NCBI GenBank assembly: GCA_963752605.1
Contig: CAVVYW010000005.1
Span: 1,563,677 to 1,627,676 of the forward strand
DNA from: CAVVYW01 sp963752605
Lineage (GTDB): Bacteria > Actinomycetota > Thermoleophilia > Solirubrobacterales > 70-9
Direction of reading: 5' to 3'
Length of the DNA stretch: 64,000 nucleotides
The notes below the pieces were generated by a model that was given only the letters and a program-made list of their open reading frames with translations, ran no database searches and was not told where the DNA came from. The position numbers and the translations under genes are program-made. Positions 1-8,253 of this stretch are shown one piece after another (position 1 is the first letter of the stretch; each line of letters starts with the position of its first letter).

Positions 1-137
1 AGGGCGAGGTGGGAGACCCCGCCGAGCTCGCCGCCCGGCTCTCGTCGACGCCCGGGGTCGTGGACCACGGCCTCTTCCCCGCCTCGGTGGTCAGTGACGT
101 CCTCGTGGCCCGGGGCGAGAGCATCGAGCCCGGCTGA
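1..137 (+). CDS. rpiA: Ribose-5-phosphate isomerase A, C-terminal end (partial)
   Basis: Only the last 44 codons are in the window, reading in frame from base 3 to a TGA at 135-137. The translation contains PGVVDHGLFPASVVSDVLVA, which matches the C-terminal segment of RpiA, where VVxHGLF is a family hallmark. RpiA interconverts ribose-5-phosphate and ribulose-5-phosphate in the cytoplasm. The identification rests on this short end, but it is strengthened by context: pgl, gnd and zwf of the same pathway lie within the next 4.7 kb. The 5' part lies upstream of the window. Confidence 0.75.
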   Translation, partial: GEVGDPAELAARLSSTPGVVDHGLFPASVVSDVLVARGESIEPG

Positions 138-142
138 CCGCC

Positions 143-549
143 GTGGGCGCCCAGCTGGACAAGCTGCGGTCCCTATATGAAGAGTGGGCCCGTGGGGACT
201 TCTCCCGTGAGATCTTCGACCGCGAGATCCTCAGCCGCACGGTCGGCTGGGTCGACTTCGACGCTGAGATCCGCGGGGCCGACCAGATCCTGTCCACGAT
301 GCGGGATGGCTGAGCGCCTGGGAGAAACCGCTGCGACTCGAAGCGGACGAGTTCATCGAGTCCGGCGACCGGATCCTGGTGCTGGTGCGGTGGCGCGGCC
401 GCGGCAGGGGGAGCGGCGTTGGGATGGAGGCCGAGGGCGCACACCTGTGGACCATCCGGGACGGCCGCGTGGTGAGCTGGGACGTCTACCGCGATCGCGA
501 CGAAGCGCGGGCGGCACTCGGCCGGGCCGACCGGGGCGGCCACACCTAG
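143..549 (+). pseudogene. NTF2/SnoaL-like protein, frameshifted
   Basis: A GTG start at 143 opens a frame (VGAQLDKLRSLYEEWARGDF...) that stops at 311-313. The next frame continues the same fold from about 308 (LSAWEKPLRLEADEFIESGDRILVLV) to a TAG at 547-549. Joined, they give about 135 residues with the usual SnoaL/NTF2-like order: helix, RGxDQIL segment, SAWE, then the DRILVLVRWRGRGRGSG and LWTIRDGRVVSWDVYRDRDEA strands. One missing base near 307-310 (a T that would restore WLSAWE) explains the break. Members are small cone-shaped proteins that bind or turn over hydrophobic ligands; no specific function can be assigned. It begins 5 bases after rpiA. Whether the shift is real or a sequencing error cannot be told from one sequence. 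Confidence 0.6.
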
Positions 550-552
550 TAT
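547..552 (+). promoter_or_regulatory. Candidate -10 box for a leaderless mRNA (protease gene)
   Basis: TAGTAT lies six bases before the GTG start at 559 and there is no Shine-Dalgarno sequence. This matches TANNNT-N6-start, the arrangement expected when transcription begins at or near the start codon. The same arrangement recurs before many genes in this window. Confidence 0.45.
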
Positions 553-558
553 CCGAGC

Positions 559-1632
559 GTGGGGTACCGGCTCAGGGTTCGGATCGTTCCGCTGACCGTC
601 GCGATCGCGGCGGTTCTATCGCTGGGCGGCGCCTCACTGAGCGCCGCCTCGACCGGGTCGGAGGTGGTCGACCACGCACAGCAGCGCTCCCCGGCCGCGA
701 TCAGCGACTACTGGACCCCGGAGCGGATGCGCGAGGCGGTACCGCTCTCGGGGCCGAAGCAGGCGGCGGCACTGGTGGACGGAGCCGAGGCGGCGGACTT
801 CCGCGCCGCGCCCACGGACCAGGAGACCTTCCCCGGCGCCGACACCCTCTATCCGCAGCGCGTCCACGGAAAGCTCTTCCTGACGATCGGCAGCCAGATG
901 GCGAGCTGCTCGGCGACGGTGGTCACCTCGTTCAGCCACGACGTGATCCTCACCGCGGGACATTGCCTCGCGAACGCGGGGCCGGCGATAGGGCAGACCA
1001 CCTTCTCCCAGAACGTCGCCTTCGCCCCCGGCTACCGCGACGGGGCGGCGCCGTTCGGCACGTATCCCGCCACCAGTGTCCAGACCCCTGGGATCTGGGC
1101 ATTGGAGGGCGACATCTCGTTCGACGTCGGGGCCGCCAAGCTCGCCTCGCCGAGCGGGGTTCCGATCCAGGACCAGCTCGGCTCTCTGGGCGTGAGCTTC
1201 AACCGCCCGAGCTTCAACGGCCAGGTCTTCGGGATCTACGGGTATCCCGCGGAGCCGGCTGAGTTCTACAACGGAATGCGCCTGATCTACTGCTCGTCTC
1301 CGTTCCTCGGCTTGGAGAGGGGCACCGGCGGGATCATGGCCGGCCCGTGCCGCCAGCAGCAGGGCTCGAGCGGCGGCGGCTGGGTGATCGGCAACGGCCT
1401 GGTGAACTCGGTAGTGAGCCACGGCGGCTGCCCGGTTCCGAGCACCCTCTGCACCACCACGGTGGGGACCTACCTGGGCGACCTCGCGTTCGAGACCTAC
1501 GCCGCCGCCGGCGGCGGCATACCGGGCAAGCTCAAGAAGCGGATCAAGAACTGCATCAAGAAGAACAAGAAGTTCAAGAAGGAACAGCGCTGTCTGAACA
1601 AGATCGAGACCTTCCAGCCGGTCGCCCTTTAG
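559..1632 (+). CDS. Secreted trypsin-like serine protease
   Basis: A 357-residue protein with an N-terminal signal peptide (about residues 1-30, ending near SLSAAS). A chymotrypsin-fold (S1-like) catalytic domain follows. The triad is visible as His135 in ILTAGHC, a probable Asp189 in SFDVGAAKL, and Ser271 in QGSSGGGW, where the usual GDSGG is GSSGG. It should cleave peptide bonds outside the membrane; the substrate is unknown. The last 35 residues are strongly basic and carry two cysteines (KNCIKKNKKFKKEQRCLNK), resembling tails on other secreted proteins in this window. The GTG start is preceded by a -10-like TAGTAT and no ribosome binding site. The divergence from GDSGG leaves open a specialised glutamyl-endopeptidase-like protease. 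Confidence 0.8.
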   Translation: MGYRLRVRIVPLTVAIAAVLSLGGASLSAASTGSEVVDHAQQRSPAAISDYWTPERMREAVPLSGPKQAAALVDGAEAADFRAAPTDQETFPGADTLYPQRVHGKLFLTIGSQMASCSATVVTSFSHDVILTAGHCLANAGPAIGQTTFSQNVAFAPGYRDGAAPFGTYPATSVQTPGIWALEGDISFDVGAAKLASPSGVPIQDQLGSLGVSFNRPSFNGQVFGIYGYPAEPAEFYNGMRLIYCSSPFLGLERGTGGIMAGPCRQQQGSSGGGWVIGNGLVNSVVSHGGCPVPSTLCTTTVGTYLGDLAFETYAAAGGGIPGKLKKRIKNCIKKNKKFKKEQRCLNKIETFQPVAL

Positions 1633-2283
1633 CTAGGGCGCGGCCGCTTCGTCGGCGAGGATCAGCGAATCGCCGCCCGGCTCGACCCGGCCCGCCGGGA
1701 TCGAGGGATCCCGGGCCAGGAGCTTGGCGAGCGGCTCTCGCTTCTCGGCGCCGGTGATGACCCAGAGCAGGCGTCGTGTCCGCCCCAGTTCAGTCAGCGT
1801 GAGGGTCATCCGGCGGGTGCCCTGGTACTCGCCCGCGGTGACGGCGACCCGCCGGTCGGTGACCTCGAGCACCGGATCGCCCGGCAACAGGGAGGCCGTG
1901 TGCCCGTCGGGGCCGAGGCCAAGGTGCGCCAGATCGAGTGCGTCGGGGAGGGACTCCGCGTAGCGCTCCGCCGCGGCCTCGGGGTCGTCGTCGGTCACCG
2001 GCATCGGCCGGAGGCTTCCCTGGGCCCCGATCGAGAGGCTCACGATCAGGTGGGTGAGGTTGCGCTCATCCGAGCCGGCGGGAGCGATCCGCTCGTCCAC
2101 CTGGAAGATCTCCGTCTCGGTCCAGTCGATCTCGTGGTCCTCGAGCTGCGAGTACATCTCCCAGGGGTCCCTGCCCCCGCTGGCGCCCATCGCGAAATGG
2201 CCGCGCTCCGCGACCGACGCCCGGGCTGCCTCGGCGATCAGCTCCGCGCCCCGTCGGTGGACCGCCCCCGGGTCGGTCAGCAC
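1633..2283 (-). CDS. pgl: 6-phosphogluconolactonase
   Basis: This 216-residue enzyme hydrolyses 6-phosphoglucono-1,5-lactone to 6-phosphogluconate, the second step of the oxidative pentose phosphate pathway, in the cytoplasm. Visible family motifs are FAMGASGGRDP near the N-terminus, QVDERIAPAGSDERN in the middle and LGLGPDGHTASLLPG, which contains the family's GPDGHTAS signature with its conserved histidine. The length is slightly short of the usual 230-250. The GTG start lies 14 bases after the gnd stop codon, so gnd and pgl are co-transcribed, with pgl probably relying on coupling because no strong ribosome site is visible. It ends next to the convergent serine protease gene. Confidence 0.88.
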   Translation of the reverse strand: MLTDPGAVHRRGAELIAEAARASVAERGHFAMGASGGRDPWEMYSQLEDHEIDWTETEIFQVDERIAPAGSDERNLTHLIVSLSIGAQGSLRPMPVTDDDPEAAAERYAESLPDALDLAHLGLGPDGHTASLLPGDPVLEVTDRRVAVTAGEYQGTRRMTLTLTELGRTRRLLWVITGAEKREPLAKLLARDPSIPAGRVEPGGDSLILADEAAAP

Positions 2284-2297
2284 CTCGAGCCGGTGGC

Positions 2298-3317
2298 TCA
2301 GCCCTTCTTCTCCTCGTGCCCGCCGAACTGCTTGCGCATCGCCGAGAGAACCTTGTCGGCGAAGTCGTCCAGGTCGCGAGAGGCGAAGCGGGAGTAGAGC
2401 GCCTCCGTCAGGACCGGCGCCGGCACTCCCTCCTCGATCGCCGCGATCGAGGTCCAGCGGCCCTCACCGGAATCGGAGACTCGGCCCTCGTACTCGGCGA
2501 GGTCGGGTGACTCCTGAAGCGCGGACGCCGCCAGATCGAGGAGCCAGGAGCCGATCACGCTCCCGCGACGCCACACCTCCGCGACCGCCGGAATGTCCAG
2601 GTCGTACTGGTAGTACTCGGGATGCTCGAGCGGCGCCGTCTCGGCGTCGGCCTCCCGCCGGGTCTTCCCCGCGTCGGCGTTCTTGAGGACGTTCAGCCCC
2701 TCGGCGTACGCGGCCATCACCCCGTACTCGATCCCGTTGTGGACCATCTTCACGAAGTGGCCCGCCCCGGCTGGCCCGCAGTGCAGGTACCCGTGCTCGG
2801 CGCTGCTCGGCTTCCCCTTGCGCCCCGGCGTGCGCTCGGCTGCGTCGACGCCCGGGGCGAGCGTCGCGAAGATCGGGTCGAGCCGCTTCACCGCCTGATC
2901 GGGGCCGCCGATCATCAGGCAGTAGCCCCGGTCCAGCCCGAACACCCCGCCGCTGGTCCCGCAGTCGATGTAGTCGATCCCTCGCTCTCCGAGCGTGGCG
3001 GCGCGCCGCATGTCGTCGCGGTAGTAGGTGTTGCCGCCGTCGATGATCGCGTCGCCCTTCTCCAGGTACTCGGCGACGTCGGCGACCGTCTTCTCGGTGA
3101 TCTCGCCGGCCGGCACCATCACCCAGACCGAGCGAGGGGCCTTCAGCTTCGAGGCCATCTCCTCCAGGGACGAGGCGCCCTCCGAACCCTCGCCCTCCAG
3201 CTCCTGGATCACGTCCGGGTTCACGTCGTAGACGACGCAGTCGTGTCCGTCCCGCATCAGGCGGCGAACGATGTTCGCGCCCATCCGGCCGAGGCCGACC
3301 ATTCCGAGCTGGGCCAT
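2298..3317 (-). CDS. gnd: 6-phosphogluconate dehydrogenase, decarboxylating (short form)
   Basis: This enzyme converts 6-phosphogluconate to ribulose-5-phosphate and CO2 with reduction of NAD(P)+. The 339-residue protein is the short GntZ/YqeC-type form rather than the 470-residue form. It shows the nucleotide-binding GLGRMGANIVRRL at its N-terminus, the substrate-binding DGGNTYYRDDMRR and DCGTSGG, and the catalytic lysine segment HFVKMVHNGIEYG. A second ATG, three codons upstream at 3326, is in frame. I chose 3317 because TAGGAT (3325-3330) lies exactly seven bases before it, as at other leaderless genes here. pgl follows in the same operon and zwf is divergent only 32 bases away. Cofactor preference cannot be read with certainty. 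Confidence 0.9.
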   Translation of the reverse strand: MAQLGMVGLGRMGANIVRRLMRDGHDCVVYDVNPDVIQELEGEGSEGASSLEEMASKLKAPRSVWVMVPAGEITEKTVADVAEYLEKGDAIIDGGNTYYRDDMRRAATLGERGIDYIDCGTSGGVFGLDRGYCLMIGGPDQAVKRLDPIFATLAPGVDAAERTPGRKGKPSSAEHGYLHCGPAGAGHFVKMVHNGIEYGVMAAYAEGLNVLKNADAGKTRREADAETAPLEHPEYYQYDLDIPAVAEVWRRGSVIGSWLLDLAASALQESPDLAEYEGRVSDSGEGRWTSIAAIEEGVPAPVLTEALYSRFASRDLDDFADKVLSAMRKQFGGHEEKKG

Positions 3318-3324
3318 GGGGCGC

Positions 3325-3343
3325 ATCCTAAGCGCGATAGTTT
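3325..3343. promoter_or_regulatory. Overlapping divergent -10 boxes of gnd and zwf
   Basis: Only 32 bases separate the gnd ATG (3317, minus) from the zwf ATG (3350, plus). On the minus strand TAGGAT (3330-3325) is seven bases from the gnd start. On the plus strand TAGTTT (3338-3343) is six bases from the zwf start. No ribosome binding site fits on either side. Both transcripts are probably leaderless and initiated back to back, so any -35 contacts would lie inside the opposite gene. Confidence 0.5.
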
Positions 3344-3349
3344 CCGCGG

Positions 3350-4753
3350 ATGCCCAAGCAGGCCGACGCCGACGTGCTCGTCATCTTCGGGATCACCGGC
3401 GACCTGGCGAAGAGGATGACCTTCCAGGCGCTCTACCGGCTCGCCGCGAACGGGTCGCTGACGATCCCCGTGATCGGGGTGGGCCGCAGCGAGTGGACCG
3501 ACGACGAGCTGAGGGAGCACGCTCGCAAGTCGGTCAAGGCCGCCGTCAAGGACTTCGACGAGAAGGCCTTCAAGAAGCTCGCGAAGCTGCTCACCTACGT
3601 CCGGGGCGACTACTCGAAGCCGGAGACCTGCGAGCGGCTCAGGGAGGCGATGGGCACGGCGAAGCGCCCGGTCTTCTACCTGGAGATCCCGCCGTCCCTG
3701 TTCGCGATGGTGGTCGGGCAACTCGGGGACGCCGGCCTGACCAAGAACGCCCGCGTCGTGATCGAGAAGCCCTTCGGCCACGACCTCAGGTCGGCCCAGG
3801 AGCTGGACCGCGAGCTGCACGAGGTCCTGGACGAGGAGCAGATCTACCGGATCGACCACTTCCTCGGCAAGGAACCGGTGATGGACATCATCTACCTCCG
3901 GTTCGGCAATTCGGTGTTCGAGCCGATCTGGAACCGGCGCTACGTCCACTCGGTCCAGATCACGATGGCCGAGGACTTCGGCGTCGAGGACCGGGGCAAC
4001 TTCTACGACCCCGTCGGCGCCCTGCGCGACGTGGTCCAGAACCACCTGCTCCAGGTGCTGGCGCTGACCGCGATGGAGCCGCCGGCGCGCGGGTCGGACC
4101 TCGACCCGGTCCGCCACGCCAAGCTCGATCTGTTCAAGTCGATTCGGTCCGCCAACCCGAGGCAGTACGTGCGAGGCCAGTACGAGGGTTACCGGAGGGT
4201 CAAGGGGGTCGACCCGAAGTCCACGACCGAGACCTACGTCGCCCTCCGCCTCGAGATCGAGAACTGGCGCTGGTGGGGCGTCCCCTTCTTCCTGCGGGCG
4301 GGCAAGGAGATGGCCGGCAGGGCGACCGAGGTCCGGGTGATCCTGAAGAGCCCTCCTCCGGTCGGCATCGGCGGCCGCAAGCCCACCCCGGAGACCGACG
4401 AGATCGTGCTCCGGATCGACCCCGACCCCGGCGCCTTCTTCCTGCTCGAGGCGAAGTCGCCCGGCGAGGACAAGCTCCGGCGGGTCCACCTGGACCTTCT
4501 CTTCGAGGAGCAGTTCGGCGGCCAGCCCGGGGCCTATGAGCGCCTCCTGTGCGACGCCCTGCACGGGGACCAACAGCACTTTTCCCTCCAGGACGCGGTC
4601 GAGGAGACCTGGCGAATCGTCGAGCCCCTGATCGAGAAGCCGCCCCCTGTCGTGCCCTACAAGAAGGGCAGCTGGGGTCCCAAGGAGGCCGACAAGCTGA
4701 TGCGCGGCATGCGGGGGTGGCGCGAGCCCTGGCTCCCCACCGGGGACAAGTAG
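3350..4753 (+). CDS. zwf: Glucose-6-phosphate 1-dehydrogenase
   Basis: A 467-residue enzyme catalysing the first step of the oxidative pentose phosphate pathway: glucose-6-phosphate plus NADP+ to 6-phosphogluconolactone plus NADPH. The Rossmann start reads [12 protein letters not shown] (GxxGDLA). EKPFGHD follows, then the active-site signature RIDHFLGKE at residues 167-175, and [13 protein letters not shown] with the conserved histidine. The large C-terminal beta domain is complete and ends [15 protein letters not shown]. The length is typical. It is divergent from gnd-pgl and is followed 11 bases later by a cyclophilin gene. The ATG is supported by the upstream TAGTTT box. Confidence 0.95.
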   Translation: MPKQADADVLVIFGITGDLAKRMTFQALYRLAANGSLTIPVIGVGRSEWTDDELREHARKSVKAAVKDFDEKAFKKLAKLLTYVRGDYSKPETCERLREAMGTAKRPVFYLEIPPSLFAMVVGQLGDAGLTKNARVVIEKPFGHDLRSAQELDRELHEVLDEEQIYRIDHFLGKEPVMDIIYLRFGNSVFEPIWNRRYVHSVQITMAEDFGVEDRGNFYDPVGALRDVVQNHLLQVLALTAMEPPARGSDLDPVRHAKLDLFKSIRSANPRQYVRGQYEGYRRVKGVDPKSTTETYVALRLEIENWRWWGVPFFLRAGKEMAGRATEVRVILKSPPPVGIGGRKPTPETDEIVLRIDPDPGAFFLLEAKSPGEDKLRRVHLDLLFEEQFGGQPGAYERLLCDALHGDQQHFSLQDAVEETWRIVEPLIEKPPPVVPYKKGSWGPKEADKLMRGMRGWREPWLPTGDK

Positions 4754-4764
4754 AGTCAGCGGCG

Positions 4765-5223
4765 ATGTCCCAGGCGACCCTCCACACCAACGCCGGCGCG
4801 ATCACCGTCCAGTTCTTCGACGACGACGCGCCGAAGACGGTCGAGAACTTCCGCAAGCTGGCGGGCGACGGCTTCTACGACGGCCTGATCTTCCACCGGG
4901 TGATCCCCGACTTCATGATCCAGGGCGGCTGCCCGGAGGGGACCGGCACGGGCGGCCCCGGCTACACGTTCGAGGACGAGTTCAACGAGCACAAGATCGT
5001 CCGCGGCGCCCTGGCGATGGCGAACTCAGGGCCCAACACCAATGGCTCGCAGTTCTTCATCGTCACCACCGAGGCCGCATCCTGGCTGGACGGCAAGCAC
5101 ACCGTCTTCGGCGAGGTCACCGACGGCATGGACGCGGTGGACGCGATCGAGAAGACGGAGGCCGGCCCCGGCGACAAGCCGGTCTCGCCGCAGACGATCG
5201 AGCGGGTCGAGCTCTCGGACTGA
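4765..5223 (+). CDS. Cyclophilin-type peptidyl-prolyl cis-trans isomerase
   Basis: This 152-residue single-domain protein catalyses cis-trans isomerisation of X-proline bonds during protein folding. Cyclophilin motifs are complete: [13 protein letters not shown] (with the catalytic arginine), [33 protein letters not shown] and [16 protein letters not shown]. There is no signal peptide, so it is cytoplasmic. The frame is open further upstream inside zwf, but homology begins at [11 protein letters not shown] and TAGAGT (4751-4756) lies eight bases before this ATG, fixing the start at 4765. Confidence 0.93.
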   Translation: MSQATLHTNAGAITVQFFDDDAPKTVENFRKLAGDGFYDGLIFHRVIPDFMIQGGCPEGTGTGGPGYTFEDEFNEHKIVRGALAMANSGPNTNGSQFFIVTTEAASWLDGKHTVFGEVTDGMDAVDAIEKTEAGPGDKPVSPQTIERVELSD

Positions 5224-5263
5224 ACCGGCTCGCGCGGCACCCGGAGGTGGTTTGATCTCCGGG

Positions 5264-6427
5264 ATGGGAGGACGTCAGCTGGCCTCAGTCTGGGCGGCTC
5301 TGCTGGCCGCCGCGCTCGGGTTGCTCGCGCCGGGGCACGCCCTGGGACAGAGTGGTGGCGATCAGTGCCTCCAGGCCGACCCGCCGCCGATCTCCGCGCC
5401 GCCCAATCCGCTTCGCTTCGGCGTCGCGCCCTTGGCGGCCGGGAGCGCGGGAGCGTCCCAGCTCCAGCCGAAGCCCGAGAACCCCGACGCCGCGCTCGCC
5501 GCGCTGGTCCGGCTGCGACCCGAGCGGAGGGAGCTGGTCCTGCGGCTCAACCGGATGTTCATGGCCGACGGCACCGACGGAATCCAGCGGTTCGCCGCGA
5601 TCGTCGACCGCTTCGCCGCGGCAGGGTTCCAGACCGAGCTGCAGGTCCGCTACCACCCCGGCCCGGGGCAGGAGGGGGACATGGCCGCCTGGGAGGCGTA
5701 CGTGCGCCAGGCCGCCTCGATCCTGGGGCGGCGCCCGAGCGTCACCGCCCTCTCGATCACGAACGAGGCCAACTTCACCGCCTCGCCCAACACCTCAGAC
5801 GGGGCGTACGAGGGGGTGCGGCAGGCGATCGTGACCGGAATCCTCGCCGCCCGCGACGAGCTCGATCGGATGCACCGGACCGACGTCGAGCTCGGCTTCT
5901 CCTTCGCGTGGAGGTGGATCCCCAGCTCGGACGTGTCCTTCTGGGATGAGCTCGGCGCCCGTGGCAACGCCGAATTCCGAGCGGCAGTCGACTACGTCGG
6001 CCTGCAGGTCTATCCGCACCTCGTCTGGCCGCCCGCGCCGCTGCCGGGCCGCTCGGCGGGCGACGAGGTCGTCGAGGCGCTGACGCTGCTCCGCCACTGC
6101 TACATGCCCAAGGCCGGGCTCGGGCCCGAGGTGGATCTGTGGATCAGCGAGAACGGCTACGCGACCAACCTCGGTCGCACCGAGGCCCAGCAGAACGCCT
6201 CGCTCACCTCGACGCTGGCCGAGGTGCATCGCTACTCGGGAACCCTCGGCGTCACCGACTACCGCTGGTTCAACCTGCGGGACAACAACTCGACCGGTCC
6301 CGACCTCTTCGACGCGGTGGGGCTGCTGAGGGACGACTACTCAGAGAAGCCGACGTTCGGGACCTACCGTGCCGCGATCGAGCAGCTCGGGCGTGGCGCG
6401 CGCAAGAAGAAGCGCCGGCACCCGTAG
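5264..6427 (+). CDS. Secreted glycoside hydrolase-like protein (TIM-barrel, clan A type)
   Basis: This is a 387-residue protein with a signal peptide ending near LAPGHALGQ. The body looks like a (beta/alpha)8 glycosidase. A strand-4 type segment ALSITNEANF carries Glu168 as possible acid/base, and a strand-7 type segment DLWISENGYAT carries Glu296 as possible nucleophile. VGLQVYPHLVWPP and YRWFNLRDNNS resemble substrate-cleft loops. The family and substrate cannot be assigned. The C-terminus is short and basic (GARKKKRRHP) but has no cysteine pair. The open frame extends upstream into the cyclophilin gene, but GGAGGTGG at 5243-5250 precedes the ATG at 5264 and the signal peptide starts there. 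Confidence 0.65.
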   Translation: MGGRQLASVWAALLAAALGLLAPGHALGQSGGDQCLQADPPPISAPPNPLRFGVAPLAAGSAGASQLQPKPENPDAALAALVRLRPERRELVLRLNRMFMADGTDGIQRFAAIVDRFAAAGFQTELQVRYHPGPGQEGDMAAWEAYVRQAASILGRRPSVTALSITNEANFTASPNTSDGAYEGVRQAIVTGILAARDELDRMHRTDVELGFSFAWRWIPSSDVSFWDELGARGNAEFRAAVDYVGLQVYPHLVWPPAPLPGRSAGDEVVEALTLLRHCYMPKAGLGPEVDLWISENGYATNLGRTEAQQNASLTSTLAEVHRYSGTLGVTDYRWFNLRDNNSTGPDLFDAVGLLRDDYSEKPTFGTYRAAIEQLGRGARKKKRRHP

Positions 6428-6430
6428 GCT
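6425..6430 (+). promoter_or_regulatory. Candidate -10 box for a leaderless mRNA (6437 gene)
   Basis: TAGGCT six bases before the ATG at 6437, with no ribosome binding site. The same hexamer stands before the P450 gene (10829), the PLP enzyme (25092) and, on the minus strand, the lactone oxidase (30154-30159). Confidence 0.45.
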
Positions 6431-6436
6431 TCCTGC

Positions 6437-6733
6437 ATGTCGATCGGCGACAGACTCCGCGGCATCTTCCGTACCGCCGGTGGGCCGCTGCACACGGACG
6501 GGCTCGAGGAATTACAGATCGGCGACGCCTCCTACGATGATTGGGAGGTCGTCCGCGACTTCGAAGAGCTGGAGGCCGCACGCGCCTGGCGGCAGCAGCT
6601 CACGGACGCCGGCCTGGAGGCGGTGATCACGGCGGATCACGAGCTGGATGAGTGGGGCCGCGGCGACGTCGCACTGCGGGTGCCGCCGGGGCGGTGGTCC
6701 GAGGCGAACGAGCTGCTCGACGAGCCCGCCTAG
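6437..6733 (+). CDS. Small DUF2007-like protein
   Basis: A 98-residue soluble, acidic protein. The second half (EAARAWRQQLTDAGLEAVITADHELDEWG followed by VALRVPPGRWSEANELLDE) has the layout of the DUF2007 / putative signal-transducing family: a helix, a strand ending in an aged-ligand loop, then LxVPxxxxxxAxxLL. The function of that family is not established. The first 35 residues are not recognisable. The gene is probably leaderless (TAGGCT six bases upstream) and sits four bases from the convergent GNAT gene. Confidence 0.6.
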   Translation: MSIGDRLRGIFRTAGGPLHTDGLEELQIGDASYDDWEVVRDFEELEAARAWRQQLTDAGLEAVITADHELDEWGRGDVALRVPPGRWSEANELLDEPA

Positions 6734-6737
6734 CGGC

Positions 6738-7331
6738 TCATCCGGGGACCGGCCTCCACATCAGCCAGAGCGGCGGCGAGTCCTCCAGGCTGATCTCGTC
6801 GGTCAGCTCGAAGCCGAAGCGGCGGTAGTAGGGGATGTTCGACTCGCGCTGGGTCTCCAGGTAGCAGCCGACCCGGTCCGCGTCGGCGCGGGCGAGGCCC
6901 GGCTCGATCAGGGCGGTGCCCACCCCGCCCCGCTGCGCGGACGGCTTCACGGCCAGCGTCTGCAGATACCAGTGCGGCTCCCGGGGGTGGTGCCTGCCGA
7001 TCAGCTCCTCCCAGCGGCCGCCGCGGGCAAGCGAGTCGATTCCCTCCGGAAGCAGGGACAGGAGCTCGGTGAGTCGCTCGCGCCGGCTCAGCTCGAGCGT
7101 CCCGGGCGGAAACCAGAGCGCCGCCCCCGCCGTGTCCGGTGTGGTCCAGGCGCCGCCGCGCGGCATGTAGACCCGCCGGATCATCGCCCGGTAGTGGCGC
7201 GGCAGCAGCCGCCGGCGCTGCCAGTCGCGCCGCAGGAGCCAGACCCAGATCTCGTTGTCGAAGAAGCCGTCGGCGACGGCCCGGGCCGCGCCACGGACCA
7301 GCTCCTGCGTGATCGGGACGACCGGGATCAT
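6738..7331 (-). CDS. GNAT family N-acetyltransferase
   Basis: This 197-residue protein should transfer an acetyl group from acetyl-CoA to an unknown amine. The acetyl-CoA-binding motif A is clear as LQTLAVKPSAQRGGVGTALIEPGL (RGGVGTAL, the Q/RxxGxG/A form), followed by CYLETQRESNIPYYRRFGFE, the typical end of the fold. The N-terminal 100 residues (FFDNEIWVWLLRRD) resemble a subgroup common in actinobacteria. It lies 12 bases downstream of the RDD gene on the same strand, so the two are likely co-transcribed. Confidence 0.85.
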   Translation of the reverse strand: MIPVVPITQELVRGAARAVADGFFDNEIWVWLLRRDWQRRRLLPRHYRAMIRRVYMPRGGAWTTPDTAGAALWFPPGTLELSRRERLTELLSLLPEGIDSLARGGRWEELIGRHHPREPHWYLQTLAVKPSAQRGGVGTALIEPGLARADADRVGCYLETQRESNIPYYRRFGFELTDEISLEDSPPLWLMWRPVPG

Positions 7332-7343
7332 CCCCGTACCGAA

Positions 7344-8192
7344 TCAGGAATCGAGGTCGAAGAGCTCCCGGTCGAGCTGGGGGTCCGCGTAGAAGACCAG
7401 CGTCCCCGCCCTGCGATCGGGCCAGCCACGGCGGCGCTGCTCGAACAGCACCCCCCAGAAGCCGAGCAGGAGCGGCAGGGCGGAGAGCGGCAGCCAGATC
7501 GCGCGGCGAATCGCCTGGCCCGTCCTCACCTCGCTGCCATCCGCCGAGAGCATCCGGATCCCCGCGAAGGACATCCCCGGGGTGCGCCCCGCGCCGGACC
7601 AGAACACGACCAGGTAGGCCCCGGCGATGAGCGTCCAGGCGGTCGCTCCGAGCGCGATCACCACCCGGCCCGCCTCGTTGTCGCCCGAAGCGAGGGTCGA
7701 GACGAGCAGGGCGATCGCCGCGGAGATGAGCAGCAGCCCCCCGTAGACGACGCCGGCGTCGATCGCCAGGGCCAGCGCTCTGGAGACCGTGCCGGCGTAA
7801 AGCGGCCTGGCGGTCCGAGGCGGGCGCCTCAGCGCGACATGCGCCGCCCGCTCGACCACCTCGTCCAGCCGGCGCACCGCTCGGCGCAGCCCCCGGCGCA
7901 GGTCCTCCAACAGTCCAACGCCCTGCGAGGTGATCGCCGAGCGGACCTCGGGCGCTTCGGCGACGCGCTCGACCAGCTGCTGGGCCTCCTCACTCTCCAG
8001 CACCTTGGCCCAGACCCGCTTCGAGGTCTCGCTCTCCAGGACGCGCTCCGTCGCCCGTTCGACGGCGGTGCTGTCGAGCGCGCGGTCGACTCTGTTTCCG
8101 ACGGCACGGTCGATTCCCAGCCGTCGCGCCAGCCCGCGCGCCCCGCGCCAGCCGGCCCCGGCGGCCCTTGTTATTGGAGAGCGCTCGCTCAC
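7344..8192 (-). CDS. RDD family membrane protein
   Basis: About 282 residues from a GTG at 8192; an upstream TTG at 8207 would add five. The first 130 residues are soluble, charged and helical (repeated ERATERVLESETSKRVWAK-like segments). The RDD domain then follows with its membrane segments: ALALAIDAGVVYGGLLLISA, ALGATAWTLIAGAYLVVFW, GMSFAGIRMLS and LPLSALPLLLGFWGVLF. The family name residues appear as Arg in SRALALAID and Asp in the final WPDRRAGTLVFY. RDD proteins are integral membrane proteins, some acting as sodium/proton antiporters, but most are uncharacterised. The long soluble N-terminus is less usual. Confidence 0.8.
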   Translation of the reverse strand: MSERSPITRAAGAGWRGARGLARRLGIDRAVGNRVDRALDSTAVERATERVLESETSKRVWAKVLESEEAQQLVERVAEAPEVRSAITSQGVGLLEDLRRGLRRAVRRLDEVVERAAHVALRRPPRTARPLYAGTVSRALALAIDAGVVYGGLLLISAAIALLVSTLASGDNEAGRVVIALGATAWTLIAGAYLVVFWSGAGRTPGMSFAGIRMLSADGSEVRTGQAIRRAIWLPLSALPLLLGFWGVLFEQRRRGWPDRRAGTLVFYADPQLDRELFDLDS

Positions 8193-8253
8193 GGCGCGTC
8201 CGGGCAAGCGTAGTCAGCCCGGGCCGCGCTTTTGGTTAGGCGTGTCCCAGCAT

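Noticed and set aside
6648..8213. 521-codon open frame on the plus strand
   Set aside because: Antisense to the GNAT and RDD genes, which have recognisable motifs; low-complexity Arg/Pro/Gln content.
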